64,000 nt of DNA, from contig CATOPL010000001.1 of NCBI GenBank assembly GCA_951802115.1, forward strand, positions 1 through 64,000, written 5' to 3'. The notes beneath the pieces were generated by a model that saw only the letters and a list, made by a program, of their open reading frames with translations, made no database searches and was not told where the DNA came from. The stretch is from an uncultured Lachnospiraceae bacterium (GTDB lineage: Bacteria; Bacillota; Clostridia; Lachnospirales; Lachnospiraceae). A program made the position numbers and the translations under genes. Positions 1-8,269 of this stretch are shown here, one piece after another. How positions within the stretch are numbered: the first letter of the stretch is position 1; every line of letters begins with the position of its first letter.

Positions 1-329
1 GAATCGCCGTTTTCTTCTGCCTCGTCAATCTGCTCCTGATAATCGCCCTTTAAACCCTCCAGTTCCTCCTCATAGTAATATTCATGACCGGAAGAAAATT
101 CTTTCTGCAGACCTTCTAATACACCTTCTCCCAGAGGACACTTATCTGTATCCCATCCCAAAGTGACATGTTTCCTGCCAGGTACAAAGATAAACTGGGA
201 ACCCTCATATTCCAAAAGCCATGTTTCCCGTTCTGCTCCATTTGTTCCGGTTTTGACTGTTTTTACAAATTGAAAGCCTATCCCCAACGATTCAATGCGG
301 GAACGAACATTGTTTAATAATTCCGACAT
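1..329 (-). CDS. hypothetical protein, 3' part outside the window
   Basis: The frame opens at an ATG (bases 327-329, minus strand) 17 bases after the 630-residue LRR gene, with a GGAGAT ribosome site upstream, and stays open to the window edge. The visible 109 or so residues begin MSELLNNVRSRIESLG and include a stretch around FIFVPGRKHVTLGWD. That stretch recalls the first beta-strands of formylglycine-generating-enzyme-like folds, but this is only a resemblance. The remainder is acidic. It is the most downstream visible member of the minus-strand immunity-type array. No function is assigned. Confidence 0.7.
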   Translation of the reverse strand, partial: MSELLNNVRSRIESLGIGFQFVKTVKTGTNGAERETWLLEYEGSQFIFVPGRKHVTLGWDTDKCPLGEGVLEGLQKEFSSGHEYYYEEELEGLKGDYQEQIDEAEENGD

Positions 330-346
330 AGCATATCTCCTTTATT

Positions 347-2239
347 TTATAGCTCACACTCCACATGAAGTTTCTTCAAAACCTCTTTATGTATCAAGCG
401 GCAGGAGCGCAGGTCAATATATTTTAACTTAGGCAGCTTCAGCAATAAGCGGCAATCCGTAAAATTTGTATTATAGAGAGATAACATCCGCAGATTTTTA
501 CATTCTGTCAGGAAAGAAAAATCCTCCACACATATTTCACAGATCCGCAGTTCCCGTAAATTCTCCATACGTCCGATAACAGACCAGCCCCGGAGGTCAT
601 AATAGTAAGGTTCCGGGGGAAAATGTTCCTCCGGCGCACGAAGATACGCATAGCGCCTTTCATCATCCCAACTCTGGACTGTTTTTTCGGACAGGACAAG
701 CTGCAGCTTTTTCATCTGCTTTAACTTCCGCCCCCAGTCCCAGGCCGTGGACGGCAGCCGTCCGCCCGATTCCTGCCGGATGGCAAGGGCAATCAGCGGA
801 TGCAGCAAAATCCCATCTGCCGGTGGTGTTCGATACATGCCAAGGTCAGCCAGCGCATTTCCCGGCATCTCCAGACGGTACGGGCGGGGAAAACGGGTAT
901 TCTCCGGGTTAATGCTTTCATAAAACAAATCCTTTAACACCGTGCCGGCCCCTTTGTAGACCTTACGTTCCGCATCCCGGCGGAAAGAACGCTCCATTGC
1001 TTCTTTGTCCTTATAATCGTCCAAATGGATATGCTCCAGCGCAAACGGAAATGCCTCCTGCACCTCAAGCAATGCTTCCCGTAACCGAGACTCGTTTACA
1101 CGGGGAACCGACAGCAGGGCATAATGGAGCAGCTCCAAATCCTCCCGTTCCCGCAAAAAGTCCAGCCATATCTCCAGGTATTCCTTTGCGTCCGGGAAAC
1201 GCCCCAGATCATAGAGCAGTTCCCTTTTTTCCCTTCCTTCCGCTTTGTCCAGAAGAAACGCCACCTGTTCCAGTTTCACTTCACCGCCCATCCTTAAAAG
1301 AGGGATGGCGATACAATAAGTTTCTGGGGAAAGCTCCGACAGCTTATCCAGAATGCGCTCTCTCCAGCTCTTCGCCAGCTCTTTCCTTTCCGCAGGCGTG
1401 TGGTACAACTCATAGACTACCTGGTCAAACAACCCTGCTTCCCACCGTTTATCCAAAAACTGTCCATATAACACAGGGTCTACACGATAAGCCAGCAGGG
1501 GCAGGCTGTCAACATTTTCGTTTGCAATCCAATCATCCAAAATCCCGCGTATGAAATCCCGGGAAGCCTCCGATAAAGCCGGGAACTTGTCCATGCTGCC
1601 GACCGCCAGCAGACGTTCCGCATCCGTATCGGCCTGAATGTAAAGCTTCCGCAGCGTTTCTTCATCGCCATCCAGAGAAAGGCCGAACCACCCCATATCG
1701 TAACCGGCTGCCGCCTCCCGCAGCCAACGGATATACCAGGATAAAAAGTCCGGCTCCCTGGGGAAGAATATCCAGGAGCGCTCATATTCTATATAAACGA
1801 CACGGCCCCGGTCCGGCCCTGCCACCAGCAGATAAGTAAAATAAGTATCTCCCTGAGATTCAATGGGAATACAGCCCCGCCGCCAGTCGTGATCCCTGTC
1901 GCCTAAATCTTTTAATGAATCCGGATCGGTTCCCGGAGCAAGATACGGCGTTTCCCCCGGCTCCACCTGCCAGCTCAGCCAGCCGTTCACCTGCTCCAGT
2001 GAAAACAAACCATAAAAAGGCCCGGCTCCGCCGTTCCCCGCCTGCAGCAGAAAATTACGGTAGCCGTCCGGAAGTGAGATTGCTGTTTCCCGCTCAAATG
2101 CTTCAATCTCTTTGAGAGACGCTGGCGGATTCCATTGATATTTATGATTTTGAGCGCCAAATTGTTTCAAATCGGCATCTGTAGCCCTTGCCTTTTCTAA
2201 CAATGAGCACAATTCTTCTAACGGAAATGTGTTTGACAT
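347..2239 (-). CDS. SMI1/KNR4 (SUKH) domain protein with C-terminal leucine-rich repeats
   Basis: The 630-residue product has a SUKH fold at about residues 30-170, with the family pattern I..FE...I.LP..Y..FLL..GNGG..P. A long alpha-helical middle follows, and the last 80 residues carry short leucine-rich repeats (LRELRICEI, LRMLSLYNT, LKYIDLRSC). SUKH proteins are known as immunity proteins of bacterial polymorphic toxin systems, where they bind and neutralise a cognate toxin. The LRR tail is an additional protein-binding surface. Its neighbours are other immunity-like genes on the same strand. No signal peptide or membrane segment is seen, so it is probably cytoplasmic. The toxin partner is not in the window. 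The family call is firm; the role is inferred. Confidence 0.8.
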   Translation of the reverse strand: MSNTFPLEELCSLLEKARATDADLKQFGAQNHKYQWNPPASLKEIEAFERETAISLPDGYRNFLLQAGNGGAGPFYGLFSLEQVNGWLSWQVEPGETPYLAPGTDPDSLKDLGDRDHDWRRGCIPIESQGDTYFTYLLVAGPDRGRVVYIEYERSWIFFPREPDFLSWYIRWLREAAAGYDMGWFGLSLDGDEETLRKLYIQADTDAERLLAVGSMDKFPALSEASRDFIRGILDDWIANENVDSLPLLAYRVDPVLYGQFLDKRWEAGLFDQVVYELYHTPAERKELAKSWRERILDKLSELSPETYCIAIPLLRMGGEVKLEQVAFLLDKAEGREKRELLYDLGRFPDAKEYLEIWLDFLREREDLELLHYALLSVPRVNESRLREALLEVQEAFPFALEHIHLDDYKDKEAMERSFRRDAERKVYKGAGTVLKDLFYESINPENTRFPRPYRLEMPGNALADLGMYRTPPADGILLHPLIALAIRQESGGRLPSTAWDWGRKLKQMKKLQLVLSEKTVQSWDDERRYAYLRAPEEHFPPEPYYYDLRGWSVIGRMENLRELRICEICVEDFSFLTECKNLRMLSLYNTNFTDCRLLLKLPKLKYIDLRSCRLIHKEVLKKLHVECEL

Positions 2240-2307
2240 AGGCTTTCACTTCCTTCTATATTCACTAAAGAAGTTCTTTTTTCTTTAATCAAATTGTTTC
2301 TGATACC

Positions 2308-2736
2308 TTAATGGATTGTATGCTCCCATGTACAGTCTGGATATACCATTCCTGTTTGCATGAAATGTATAATGATCTCTGCCATTAACTGCAGATCCTC
2401 AGTCGCATGTTTTTGAGGAGTAGGCCCATCACCAGTGATATTTAACTGCGTTTCACAAGTTGGAAATTGATCATTTACAAACTCATAATAATTCTCGCAT
2501 TCCTTGACAATATATACAGTTGACCATCCTTCCCGAAAATCAGCAATCAAACTATTTTCCTTTGTTTCATCGTCAAGTTGGACAGAACAGACAATTCCAG
2601 ATAGTATTTGATCTGTCAAGCGATTTACGATTTCCTGTGTAAGTGACTCCCCCTGGAGATACGGAATGCGCTCGTTAGAGGGTATTCCTTTGATGTAAGA
2701 AACAAACAAAGCATCCGCAAAAAATTTATTGCTCAT
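2308..2736 (-). CDS. hypothetical protein, immunity-array member
   Basis: This is a 142-residue acidic cytoplasmic protein starting MSNKFFADALF, with a good ribosome site (GGAGG, 7 bases before ATG). The second half contains GWSTVYIVKECENYYEF and a conserved-looking TWEHTIH end. No family is recognised with confidence. Size, composition and position among SUKH and ankyrin genes fit an immunity protein, but that is context only. It lies about 70 bases upstream of the LRR/SUKH gene and is probably co-transcribed with it. Confidence 0.65.
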   Translation of the reverse strand: MSNKFFADALFVSYIKGIPSNERIPYLQGESLTQEIVNRLTDQILSGIVCSVQLDDETKENSLIADFREGWSTVYIVKECENYYEFVNDQFPTCETQLNITGDGPTPQKHATEDLQLMAEIIIHFMQTGMVYPDCTWEHTIH

Positions 2737-2855
2737 AGCATTTCCTCCATGAATTTAATATTTCTACAACTGGGCATTTTGTCCCAAAGATCAAATAATT
2801 CCAAACAAAACTGTCCGCCATAGACTACGCCGCCTCATCTACGCTTTTGGATTAC

Positions 2856-3569
2856 TCATCTTCGGTGGGAAAACTGCATTTTAAAAGCCTTTTTGATACT
2901 CCACACAATCACAGCTGCGGCCACGCACACGGCAAGCCTGAGCAGAATATCCATCATCCAGCTTACTTTCCCATACCGGTACATATCCAACACATAAACC
3001 GGATCAACATCATAATCCTCCGCCATCTGGTTCAGCATCCGGCGCTCCTCGGTGGTGGTATAGCGGACATAGCCAGTTGGATAATTGTCTGCCCCTGTTA
3101 ATGCCAGATAATCGTCAAAATACACACAAAGCCAGGAACCATCTTCCAGCTTCAGCAAATGGTAACGGTTATAATAACCGCCCACGAAGCCCTGTACAAA
3201 TCGCTGTAAAGGCGGAATAGGGTAATCGGCATAAATGTATTCCGAAACGCTTACTGACCTTTTCACACCGCTATTATGATGCATATGTACGCCTGCCTGC
3301 TCCGAATCCCGCAGACGTGCCAACGGGCAAGCTGCCAATTCTCTATTGTTCACGGTAACTGGGGTATTGCTCAAAAAGCAAGTTTCTATATCTTCCTGTT
3401 GCTGGAGCCGCTGAACATCCACACTAGGCCGCTGCCCCTGTTCTGTTCCCTCCCCAGCCCACAGATCATACACCCAGCCAGTGGGAACGGATAACAGTAC
3501 CAATAAAGCAAGGGTGATGCATATAATATTCCGAAAAATAGTAAATAAAAAAGATAATTCTTTTTTCAT
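2856..3569 (-). CDS. membrane-anchored protein of unknown family, copy A of a duplicated gene
   Basis: The 237-residue protein has an N-terminal membrane segment (about residues 10-30), a roughly 170-residue extracytoplasmic domain and a C-terminal membrane segment (about 207-225) followed by a basic tail. The central domain carries VQRLQQQEDIETCFL, VKRSVSVSEYIYADYP, a glycine/tyrosine stretch FVGGYYNRYH, and TTTEERRMLNQM. Copy B at 10111-10824 has exactly the same length and a nearly identical centre, while the two membrane segments have drifted. The family is not recognised. Two membrane anchors around one domain, inside an immunity array, could fit protection against a toxin at the membrane, which is inference only. 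Confidence 0.75.
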   Translation of the reverse strand: MKKELSFLFTIFRNIICITLALLVLLSVPTGWVYDLWAGEGTEQGQRPSVDVQRLQQQEDIETCFLSNTPVTVNNRELAACPLARLRDSEQAGVHMHHNSGVKRSVSVSEYIYADYPIPPLQRFVQGFVGGYYNRYHLLKLEDGSWLCVYFDDYLALTGADNYPTGYVRYTTTEERRMLNQMAEDYDVDPVYVLDMYRYGKVSWMMDILLRLAVCVAAAVIVWSIKKAFKMQFSHRR

Positions 3570-3593
3570 ATAAGCTACATCCCCCCTCTATAT

Positions 3594-3992
3594 TTATCCG
3601 TACATAAGATTTATCTCATCAGCAGGGCACCTATGCGATACCCACTCTTCAAAAAAATCATTGAAAAACGTACAATACTCAGGAGATATAAATTTTGTTA
3701 GCAAAGCCCCACCACTGGAGACAATGAGTGTATTAGTATCTCTTTCCTGTTTCATAATCAGGACTTCCCCACCTCCGCCATAACCAATAGCTATATATTC
3801 CGGACAAAACTCATCCATTTGATATAACTTGCGCTCCTCCGGCAATTCCTCTAATGAATAGAGGATGATATCCCTATATCCTTTACAGTATTTTTCAGGA
3901 TGATTGTCACAAATAAGCAGAAAATTTATATAGCTTTCCGGTAATATATAATGGTGTGCTTTTTCAAAAGCCTCTATTTCTTTCCTATCCAT
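3594..3992 (-). CDS. SMI1/KNR4 (SUKH) family immunity-type protein
   Basis: This is a compact single-domain SUKH protein of about 132 residues. The pattern is KEIEAFEKAHHYILPESYINFLLICDN at the start, an internal YIAIGYGGGGEVLIM strand-turn (the usual GDGGGD-type element) and an FFEEWV ending. The ATG at 3992 is chosen because GGAGG lies 11 bases upstream; the in-frame GTG at 4004 overlaps that ribosome site. SUKH proteins of this size are typical stand-alone immunity proteins against polymorphic toxins. It sits 24 bases downstream of nothing but array genes, between the ankyrin gene and membrane copy A. Confidence 0.8.
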   Translation of the reverse strand: MDRKEIEAFEKAHHYILPESYINFLLICDNHPEKYCKGYRDIILYSLEELPEERKLYQMDEFCPEYIAIGYGGGGEVLIMKQERDTNTLIVSSGGALLTKFISPEYCTFFNDFFEEWVSHRCPADEINLMYG

Positions 3993-4044
3993 TTGCTTAC
4001 ACACCTCCGTCCTAATATGTCTTTGTAAATTTTACCTATATAAG

Positions 4045-4509
4045 CTATTTTACTCCACGTAAAACACCATGTAGACGGAAGTTCGCTTGCTCCAACATTT
4101 TAATCAAATGGGCATCCGCATTTGTAATTTCTGCAAAATCAAAAGCTGTTTGCCCTGGTTTGTCAGCTAAAGAGGGGTCTGCGCCATATTCAATCAGTAA
4201 TCGGATAATTTCTTCCCGATTATCTGTATTCTTTAAGAATACTACCGCTAATGGGCGAACTCCATCTTTGCGGCCACGATTTGGATCTGCGCCAGCCTCT
4301 AACAACAGCTTAACAATATCCGTTTTATATTGCATCACCGCAACCATTAAATAAGTATATCCTTGTTGGTCTGATATGTTAATATCCGGAATATTTTCTA
4401 TAATGTTTTTAATTCGATGAAGTTGACTTGTTACACTGCCTTTAGCTAATTCCGTTTTATATACTGCCATTTCATTTAGTAATGTGTCCATCTTCTTATT
4501 CGGCTGCAT
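4045..4509 (-). CDS. ankyrin-repeat protein
   Basis: The 154-residue product contains about three ankyrin repeats. The hallmarks are QGYTYLMVAVMQYKTDIVKLL, then LEAGADPNRGRKDGVRPLAVV, then LIEYGADPSLADKPGQTAFDF. Ankyrin repeats form protein-binding surfaces, and small ankyrin proteins are recurrent members of toxin-immunity arrays. The ATG at 4509 is taken as start, although the upstream ribosome site is weak (AGAGAG). There is no signal peptide. The repeat assignment is firm; the immunity role rests on the neighbours. Confidence 0.8.
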   Translation of the reverse strand: MQPNKKMDTLLNEMAVYKTELAKGSVTSQLHRIKNIIENIPDINISDQQGYTYLMVAVMQYKTDIVKLLLEAGADPNRGRKDGVRPLAVVFLKNTDNREEIIRLLIEYGADPSLADKPGQTAFDFAEITNADAHLIKMLEQANFRLHGVLRGVK

Positions 4510-4548
4510 CAAGCTATTTCTCTCTTTCTGCTTTATAATTCCTAATCA

Positions 4549-5109
4549 TTATATAATGTCCGGTTCACACATCCTGCGCCAGAAAAACTTTTTTTGACGC
4601 ATGGATTTCGGATCAACTTCTTTCAGCTTATTCAAAATTGGATTGTACATTTCTTCGTGTTCAAAAAGACTGAACTTAGGATCGAACACCAGATTTCTGG
4701 CAATTTCATCCCGAAACTGCGGATAAAACGACAGCCACAATCCCAGACAATCAACAAACTGACTAAGGCTATAATTCATCAAATAGAGTATTGCCATATC
4801 GTATCCATTGTCATTTACAATTTGTATTTGATAAACCGATTGAAAGGTCAGGTTAATTGCCAGTTCCCCCATTACATCCAAAGAGCCGATTTGCAGATAT
4901 GGATGCTGCAGATATGGATATTTTTTTATTGTCGGCATACTTAAAAATGTTATCGGCGCATTTGGAGTAATTTCATAACCCGCATAGAGCGGAAGCCCTG
5001 TCTCTGTCAAAAAGACAAATGTCTCTGTCGGCAGTTTCAGCGGTTCCAGTGTTTCTTTTGGGAACGGAACTAAAGATGCTTTATATTCTTCTGTTATTTC
5101 TATGTTCAT
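4549..5109 (-). CDS. SUKH-4-like immunity protein
   Basis: The 186-residue product has the layout of the SUKH-4 group: an N-terminal LVPFPKETLEPLKLP segment, FLTETGLPLYAGYEI, then YLQIGSLDVMGELAINL, DGYDM-type strand residues and YSLSQFVDCLGLWLSFY near the C-terminus. The ATG at 5109 is preferred over one six codons upstream because GGAGG lies 7 bases before it. SUKH-4 proteins are known or predicted immunity factors for nuclease and other toxins. It lies in the middle of the array, 43 bases from the next gene start. Confidence 0.65.
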   Translation of the reverse strand: MNIEITEEYKASLVPFPKETLEPLKLPTETFVFLTETGLPLYAGYEITPNAPITFLSMPTIKKYPYLQHPYLQIGSLDVMGELAINLTFQSVYQIQIVNDNGYDMAILYLMNYSLSQFVDCLGLWLSFYPQFRDEIARNLVFDPKFSLFEHEEMYNPILNKLKEVDPKSMRQKKFFWRRMCEPDII

Positions 5110-5152
5110 GTTGGTTCCTCCTATCATTACTTCTGGACAGGTGATAACAGAA

Positions 5153-5557
5153 TTATTCCGTTACCATGTTGTAATATTCTTCCCCATTCTCTATATATGG
5201 CACGGCATAGAACCGTTTCCCTATAAGAGCCCTCAGCTTTTGGATATCCGCCAAATCAAAGGATCCAAACTCCTGATAACAGATGGTTTCACTTGTCTCA
5301 TTTAACTGCTCATAAAAATCTGTAACAAAAAGGTTAAATTCATCCAGAATCCCCTCAATCGGAACCTGCGTAAGATTTCTGGGTGACGCATCTTCTTCAC
5401 CATAACAATCCGGCTCCATTTCAAATGTGAGAGATGTAACAAAAACATCTTTATCACCGACATTATATGGACATTTTGTTTTATAAATCCCTTCTTCAAT
5501 TTTTTGAAAATCAGATGTCGCATATTTTTCCGGTGTATAATTCTTAAAATTTTTCAT
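5153..5557 (-). CDS. hypothetical protein, immunity-array member
   Basis: This product of about 134 residues begins MKNFKNYTPEKYATSDF. The start is set by AGGAGA 10 bases before the ATG at 5557, just one base after the stop of the small membrane protein upstream, so translation is probably coupled. It is a soluble, acidic protein with CPYNVGDKDVFVTSLTFEMEPDCYGEEDASP in the middle, written here only to mark the cysteines. No domain is recognised. By size and place it may be another immunity gene. Confidence 0.65.
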   Translation of the reverse strand: MKNFKNYTPEKYATSDFQKIEEGIYKTKCPYNVGDKDVFVTSLTFEMEPDCYGEEDASPRNLTQVPIEGILDEFNLFVTDFYEQLNETSETICYQEFGSFDLADIQKLRALIGKRFYAVPYIENGEEYYNMVTE

Positions 5558-5558
5558 G

Positions 5559-5735
5559 TTACTGTTTCTCCTTATTACCTTTACTGAAGTATCCAATTAC
5601 AGCCATCATAAAACCAGCCAACACAAGAATGACAGCAGGCCAGAAAACATATATCGGCATAATTTCTAATCCTGCAAGAATAAGTAAAGCAATACCCAAA
5701 AGCATCAAACTATTACCAAACATTATTTTTTTCAT
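5559..5735 (-). CDS. small two-helix membrane protein
   Basis: This is a 58-residue protein. The internal ATG at 5735 (MKKIMFGNSLML) is used because GAGAGGG precedes it by 9 bases. Two hydrophobic helices (about 6-24 and 29-49) are joined by a short loop IMPIYVFWP, and the basic tail is GYFSKGNKEKQ. No function is recognised. It is coupled to the downstream 134-residue gene (stop and start one base apart). Confidence 0.6.
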   Translation of the reverse strand: MKKIMFGNSLMLLGIALLILAGLEIMPIYVFWPAVILVLAGFMMAVIGYFSKGNKEKQ

Positions 5736-5760
5736 TCTGATTACCCTCTCAAAATGGAAT

Positions 5761-5904
5761 TTATTTTTTGCTTGCAAAAATAAAAATACCAATCGCAAGC
5801 AAAACAATTCCCACGATTATTCCTGTAATTGCTGGAGCACCTCCAATTTTACCAGCAACAAATATTGAAGTAGAACCATCTGCCCCGCCAATAAATATCC
5901 CTGT
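5761..5904 (-). pseudogene. 5'-truncated small IGGADG membrane protein gene
   Basis: Reading the minus strand from about 5904, the frame gives GIFIGGADGSTSIFVAGKIG and then a hydrophobic helix APAITGIIVGIVLLAIGIF, ending at TAA 5761-5763. The IGGADGPT/S-TSIF motif is that of small proteins often labelled as sodium-translocating decarboxylase beta-subunit fragments in Clostridia. There is no start codon: an in-frame stop lies near 5938, and the upstream DNA belongs to an IS4-type transposase in another frame. The 5' end was therefore lost at the transposon junction near 5900-5910. Confidence 0.6.
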
Positions 5905-6131
5905 ATGGACAACTGCATAGACAAGTCCTCTTTTTCTCTAAAATAGTTTCTGAGTTCAAATGTTGTAGTAAGCACTTTTTTAGAAAGACAGCATAGCAAC
6001 ATATCTTTTAAAGGCAATTTCCGCTTTCTTGAAAAAGTATTTTTTCCATTTTGTCTTGCATAATTTATAAGTGCCGGATTCGATAATGATTTGGAAAACT
6101 TTTGAAATCTCTTTTTATAAGATTTATTCAT
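5905..6131 (-). pseudogene. IS4-type transposase, N-terminal fragment
   Basis: About 75 residues of an IS4-family transposase N-terminus remain: FSKSLSNPALINYARQNG, RKRKLPLKDMLLCCLSKK, TTTFELRNYFREKEDLSMQLSIQGYL. After IQGYL the frame runs on for some 30 unrelated residues derived from the IGGADG gene, so the catalytic DDE part is absent. The element cannot encode a working transposase. It marks an old insertion or deletion inside the immunity array. Confidence 0.75.
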
Positions 6132-6388
6132 ATACACCCCTGTCCATATTTTAGCATAAAGAAAAGAACCTGTTGACAGATTCCTTTAGATTTTTCCTTA
6201 AGTTTATGATGTTGGGCGTGGCCGGTGGCTTGCTCTGCCCCTATAAGGGGCTATTACCTGCTTGCGCCCGGAAGGCGCACGGAAGGTCCGCTTGCTGCAC
6301 CACATTCACAGCTGCCTTTAAAAGGGCTTTTTCAGTGCTTCCTTATTCCGGCGCTGGCGTATTTCACATCCAGCAGACTGCACACCCC
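6132..6388. other. non-coding remnant with GC palindromes
   Basis: No convincing gene is seen on either strand. The stretch next to 6131 probably includes the terminus of the IS4-type element. Further on are two tight palindromes, GCCCC-TATAA-GGGGC at 6237-6251 and GCGCC-CGGAA-GGCGC at about 6264-6278, in a GC-rich tract unlike the AT-rich neighbours. Confidence 0.4.
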
Positions 6389-6790
6389 TTACATAAAACC
6401 ACAGATAACCGTCCACCCGGTTTCCATCGGCCACTGAAAATAGATCTCATGATATACATTTGACGATTCGTTATGCAATTTTATGACTGCCCTGCTGTTT
6501 TGCAAATGGGAAGGCTCGTTGTTTTCCAGAGTCAGGATCATACTGTCGCAGTTTCTGTTATCAAATTCCCTGTGGAAGACTTTTCTCCATCCTCCCCGAA
6601 TATTTCTGATATTCGCGTAATCAGAACCTCCCCGCTTTTTCGTAAATTCTGTATGGGACAGGAAAAGAAATTGCTCGATGATCACTTCTGTCGCTAAAAT
6701 AACGGGAGCATCTATGGGGTTGTCAAAATAAAAGATACTCATTTTTCTGAGCCCTGTTTTTTCTGTTTCCTTAAAAGAAAACTCACTCAT
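6389..6790 (-). CDS. hypothetical protein, immunity-array member
   Basis: This is a 133-residue protein starting MSEFSFKETEKTGL. The ATG at 6790 has GGAGG 5 bases upstream; a longer in-frame reading would run into the LRR gene and is rejected. It contains YFDNPIDAPVILATEVII, YANIRNIRGGW and a tryptophan-rich end FQWPMETGWTV. The family is unknown. It lies 31 bases downstream of the 480-residue LRR protein and probably shares its transcript. Confidence 0.65.
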   Translation of the reverse strand: MSEFSFKETEKTGLRKMSIFYFDNPIDAPVILATEVIIEQFLFLSHTEFTKKRGGSDYANIRNIRGGWRKVFHREFDNRNCDSMILTLENNEPSHLQNSRAVIKLHNESSNVYHEIYFQWPMETGWTVICGFM

Positions 6791-6821
6791 ATAGGCCTCC
6801 GTGTCAAAATAACTCTTTTTG

Positions 6822-8264
6822 TTACGGCAAAAAATACCCGGCCATCCCTGTAAGCACTTCTGTCCTCTCACCGCATTCCGGACATGTATAAGTCCCGAAA
6901 TAATAGCGAAGACGCTCCACGCCTTCTGTATCACCCAGAAGCGCAAACAGGTTGAACAGCCAGGAGCTTACATCTGCCAGGCTTTCACCATCCCACTTCT
7001 TTACGGGTACATCCGCTTTTTCAATCCGTCTGGAAGGATCAAAGTAGCCGAATTCAATCTCTTCATCACAGTTTTCACAATCTGGACAGGCGATATAGCA
7101 GGATTCCAGTTCCGACATAGTCAGCAGAAACGCAAACCTTCTCTCCCCCAGAATTGCCGTCACGGCAAAGGCAAACCCCCGTCTTAAGCTGATGTGTTTT
7201 TCCCGCACAATATCCATATGTCCCGCCAGGAAATCGGTGGTCATATCCCGGATCTGCAGAATGGCGTTCTCATAGCTTTCCCGCACATCGTCCTCCTCTG
7301 GCCTGTCGCCAAACACATCTGTGGCCAGGCAGCTTCCGACCGCCAAAATCCCCCGGAACATCCACTCTGCATCATTCTCCTTTTCCCATCTCTCCATCAG
7401 TCTGGCAAGATAAGGGACGGCAAGCCAGGTAGCGGGATAAAAGCTCATCTGATGCCACAGGTTTTCACAGAGATTGTCAAAAGCCAGCTCATAGTTTGTC
7501 TTCAGTGTCTTGTCCAGGCGGCGCAGCTTAAAGGTTTCACAGGCGTCTTCCCGCTCCCCCATCAGAATAGTCAGGTACTCGCTCACATCTCCATAAGCGC
7601 CTCTGTAAGTTTCCCATAAGACAGAATCAAGCTCCTGGAGCGTATAGGGATGCTGCCCCGCCTTCCGTCTGGCTGCCTGAAAGGGCACGCCCATACAAAT
7701 CTGTCCGCCTGCCTTCTTTGCTTGGGATACCGGCTCCTTTGTCTTCAGGCAATGTTCCGGTAAATGAACCTCTTTGACTTTGCAGTCCCAAAATAAGCTG
7801 GCATCGGAGATTTCGCTGCCTTCCAGAGAAAGCCAGGTTAAACGAAAAAGCTTCAGAATATCTTCCATATGCAAAAGCTTCGGGCAGTGTAGCAGACTGA
7901 GACTTTTTAAATTAACAAGATTCTTAAGGTATGCGCAGTCAATCACTCCGCAGGCCGAAACCTCCAGGCTTTCCAGGGCGGTACATGTCGTTAAAAAGGA
8001 AAAATCATTGACCTGCATGGCGGAAATGGTCAGCTTTTTCAGCCGTGACATTTTTCCAATCACACAGAAGTCTCCCCTTGCGATCACAAGCCGCTCCGGA
8101 AGCGGATCGTGAAGGGGATCAATAAGCTTCCGATAAACCGGGCGCCCGCCGCAGGACAGATTCTTTATTTTCTGAAAGTCGTAAAGATTTTCCGGCACCC
8201 TGCCAAGGGCCTGGGCAACATAAGTAAGCAAAATCGGGTCGATTGTTATTTTATCTGATTCCAT
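6822..8264 (-). CDS. leucine-rich-repeat protein with C-terminal zinc-type cysteines
   Basis: The 480-residue product has about four short leucine-rich repeats at residues 75-170 (LKKLTISAM, LESLEVSAC, LKSLSLLHC, LTWLSLEGS). A helical region resembling HEAT-type packing follows, then two cysteine clusters, CPDCENC near residue 395 and CPECG near 465, which probably bind one zinc ion. Like the 630-residue LRR/SUKH protein it is large for an array member and lacks a signal peptide. It starts 5 bases after the stop of the 324-residue gene, so the two are likely coupled. The role is unknown; the repeats suggest binding of another protein. Confidence 0.7.
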   Translation of the reverse strand: MESDKITIDPILLTYVAQALGRVPENLYDFQKIKNLSCGGRPVYRKLIDPLHDPLPERLVIARGDFCVIGKMSRLKKLTISAMQVNDFSFLTTCTALESLEVSACGVIDCAYLKNLVNLKSLSLLHCPKLLHMEDILKLFRLTWLSLEGSEISDASLFWDCKVKEVHLPEHCLKTKEPVSQAKKAGGQICMGVPFQAARRKAGQHPYTLQELDSVLWETYRGAYGDVSEYLTILMGEREDACETFKLRRLDKTLKTNYELAFDNLCENLWHQMSFYPATWLAVPYLARLMERWEKENDAEWMFRGILAVGSCLATDVFGDRPEEDDVRESYENAILQIRDMTTDFLAGHMDIVREKHISLRRGFAFAVTAILGERRFAFLLTMSELESCYIACPDCENCDEEIEFGYFDPSRRIEKADVPVKKWDGESLADVSSWLFNLFALLGDTEGVERLRYYFGTYTCPECGERTEVLTGMAGYFLP

Positions 8265-8269
8265 GTCGT

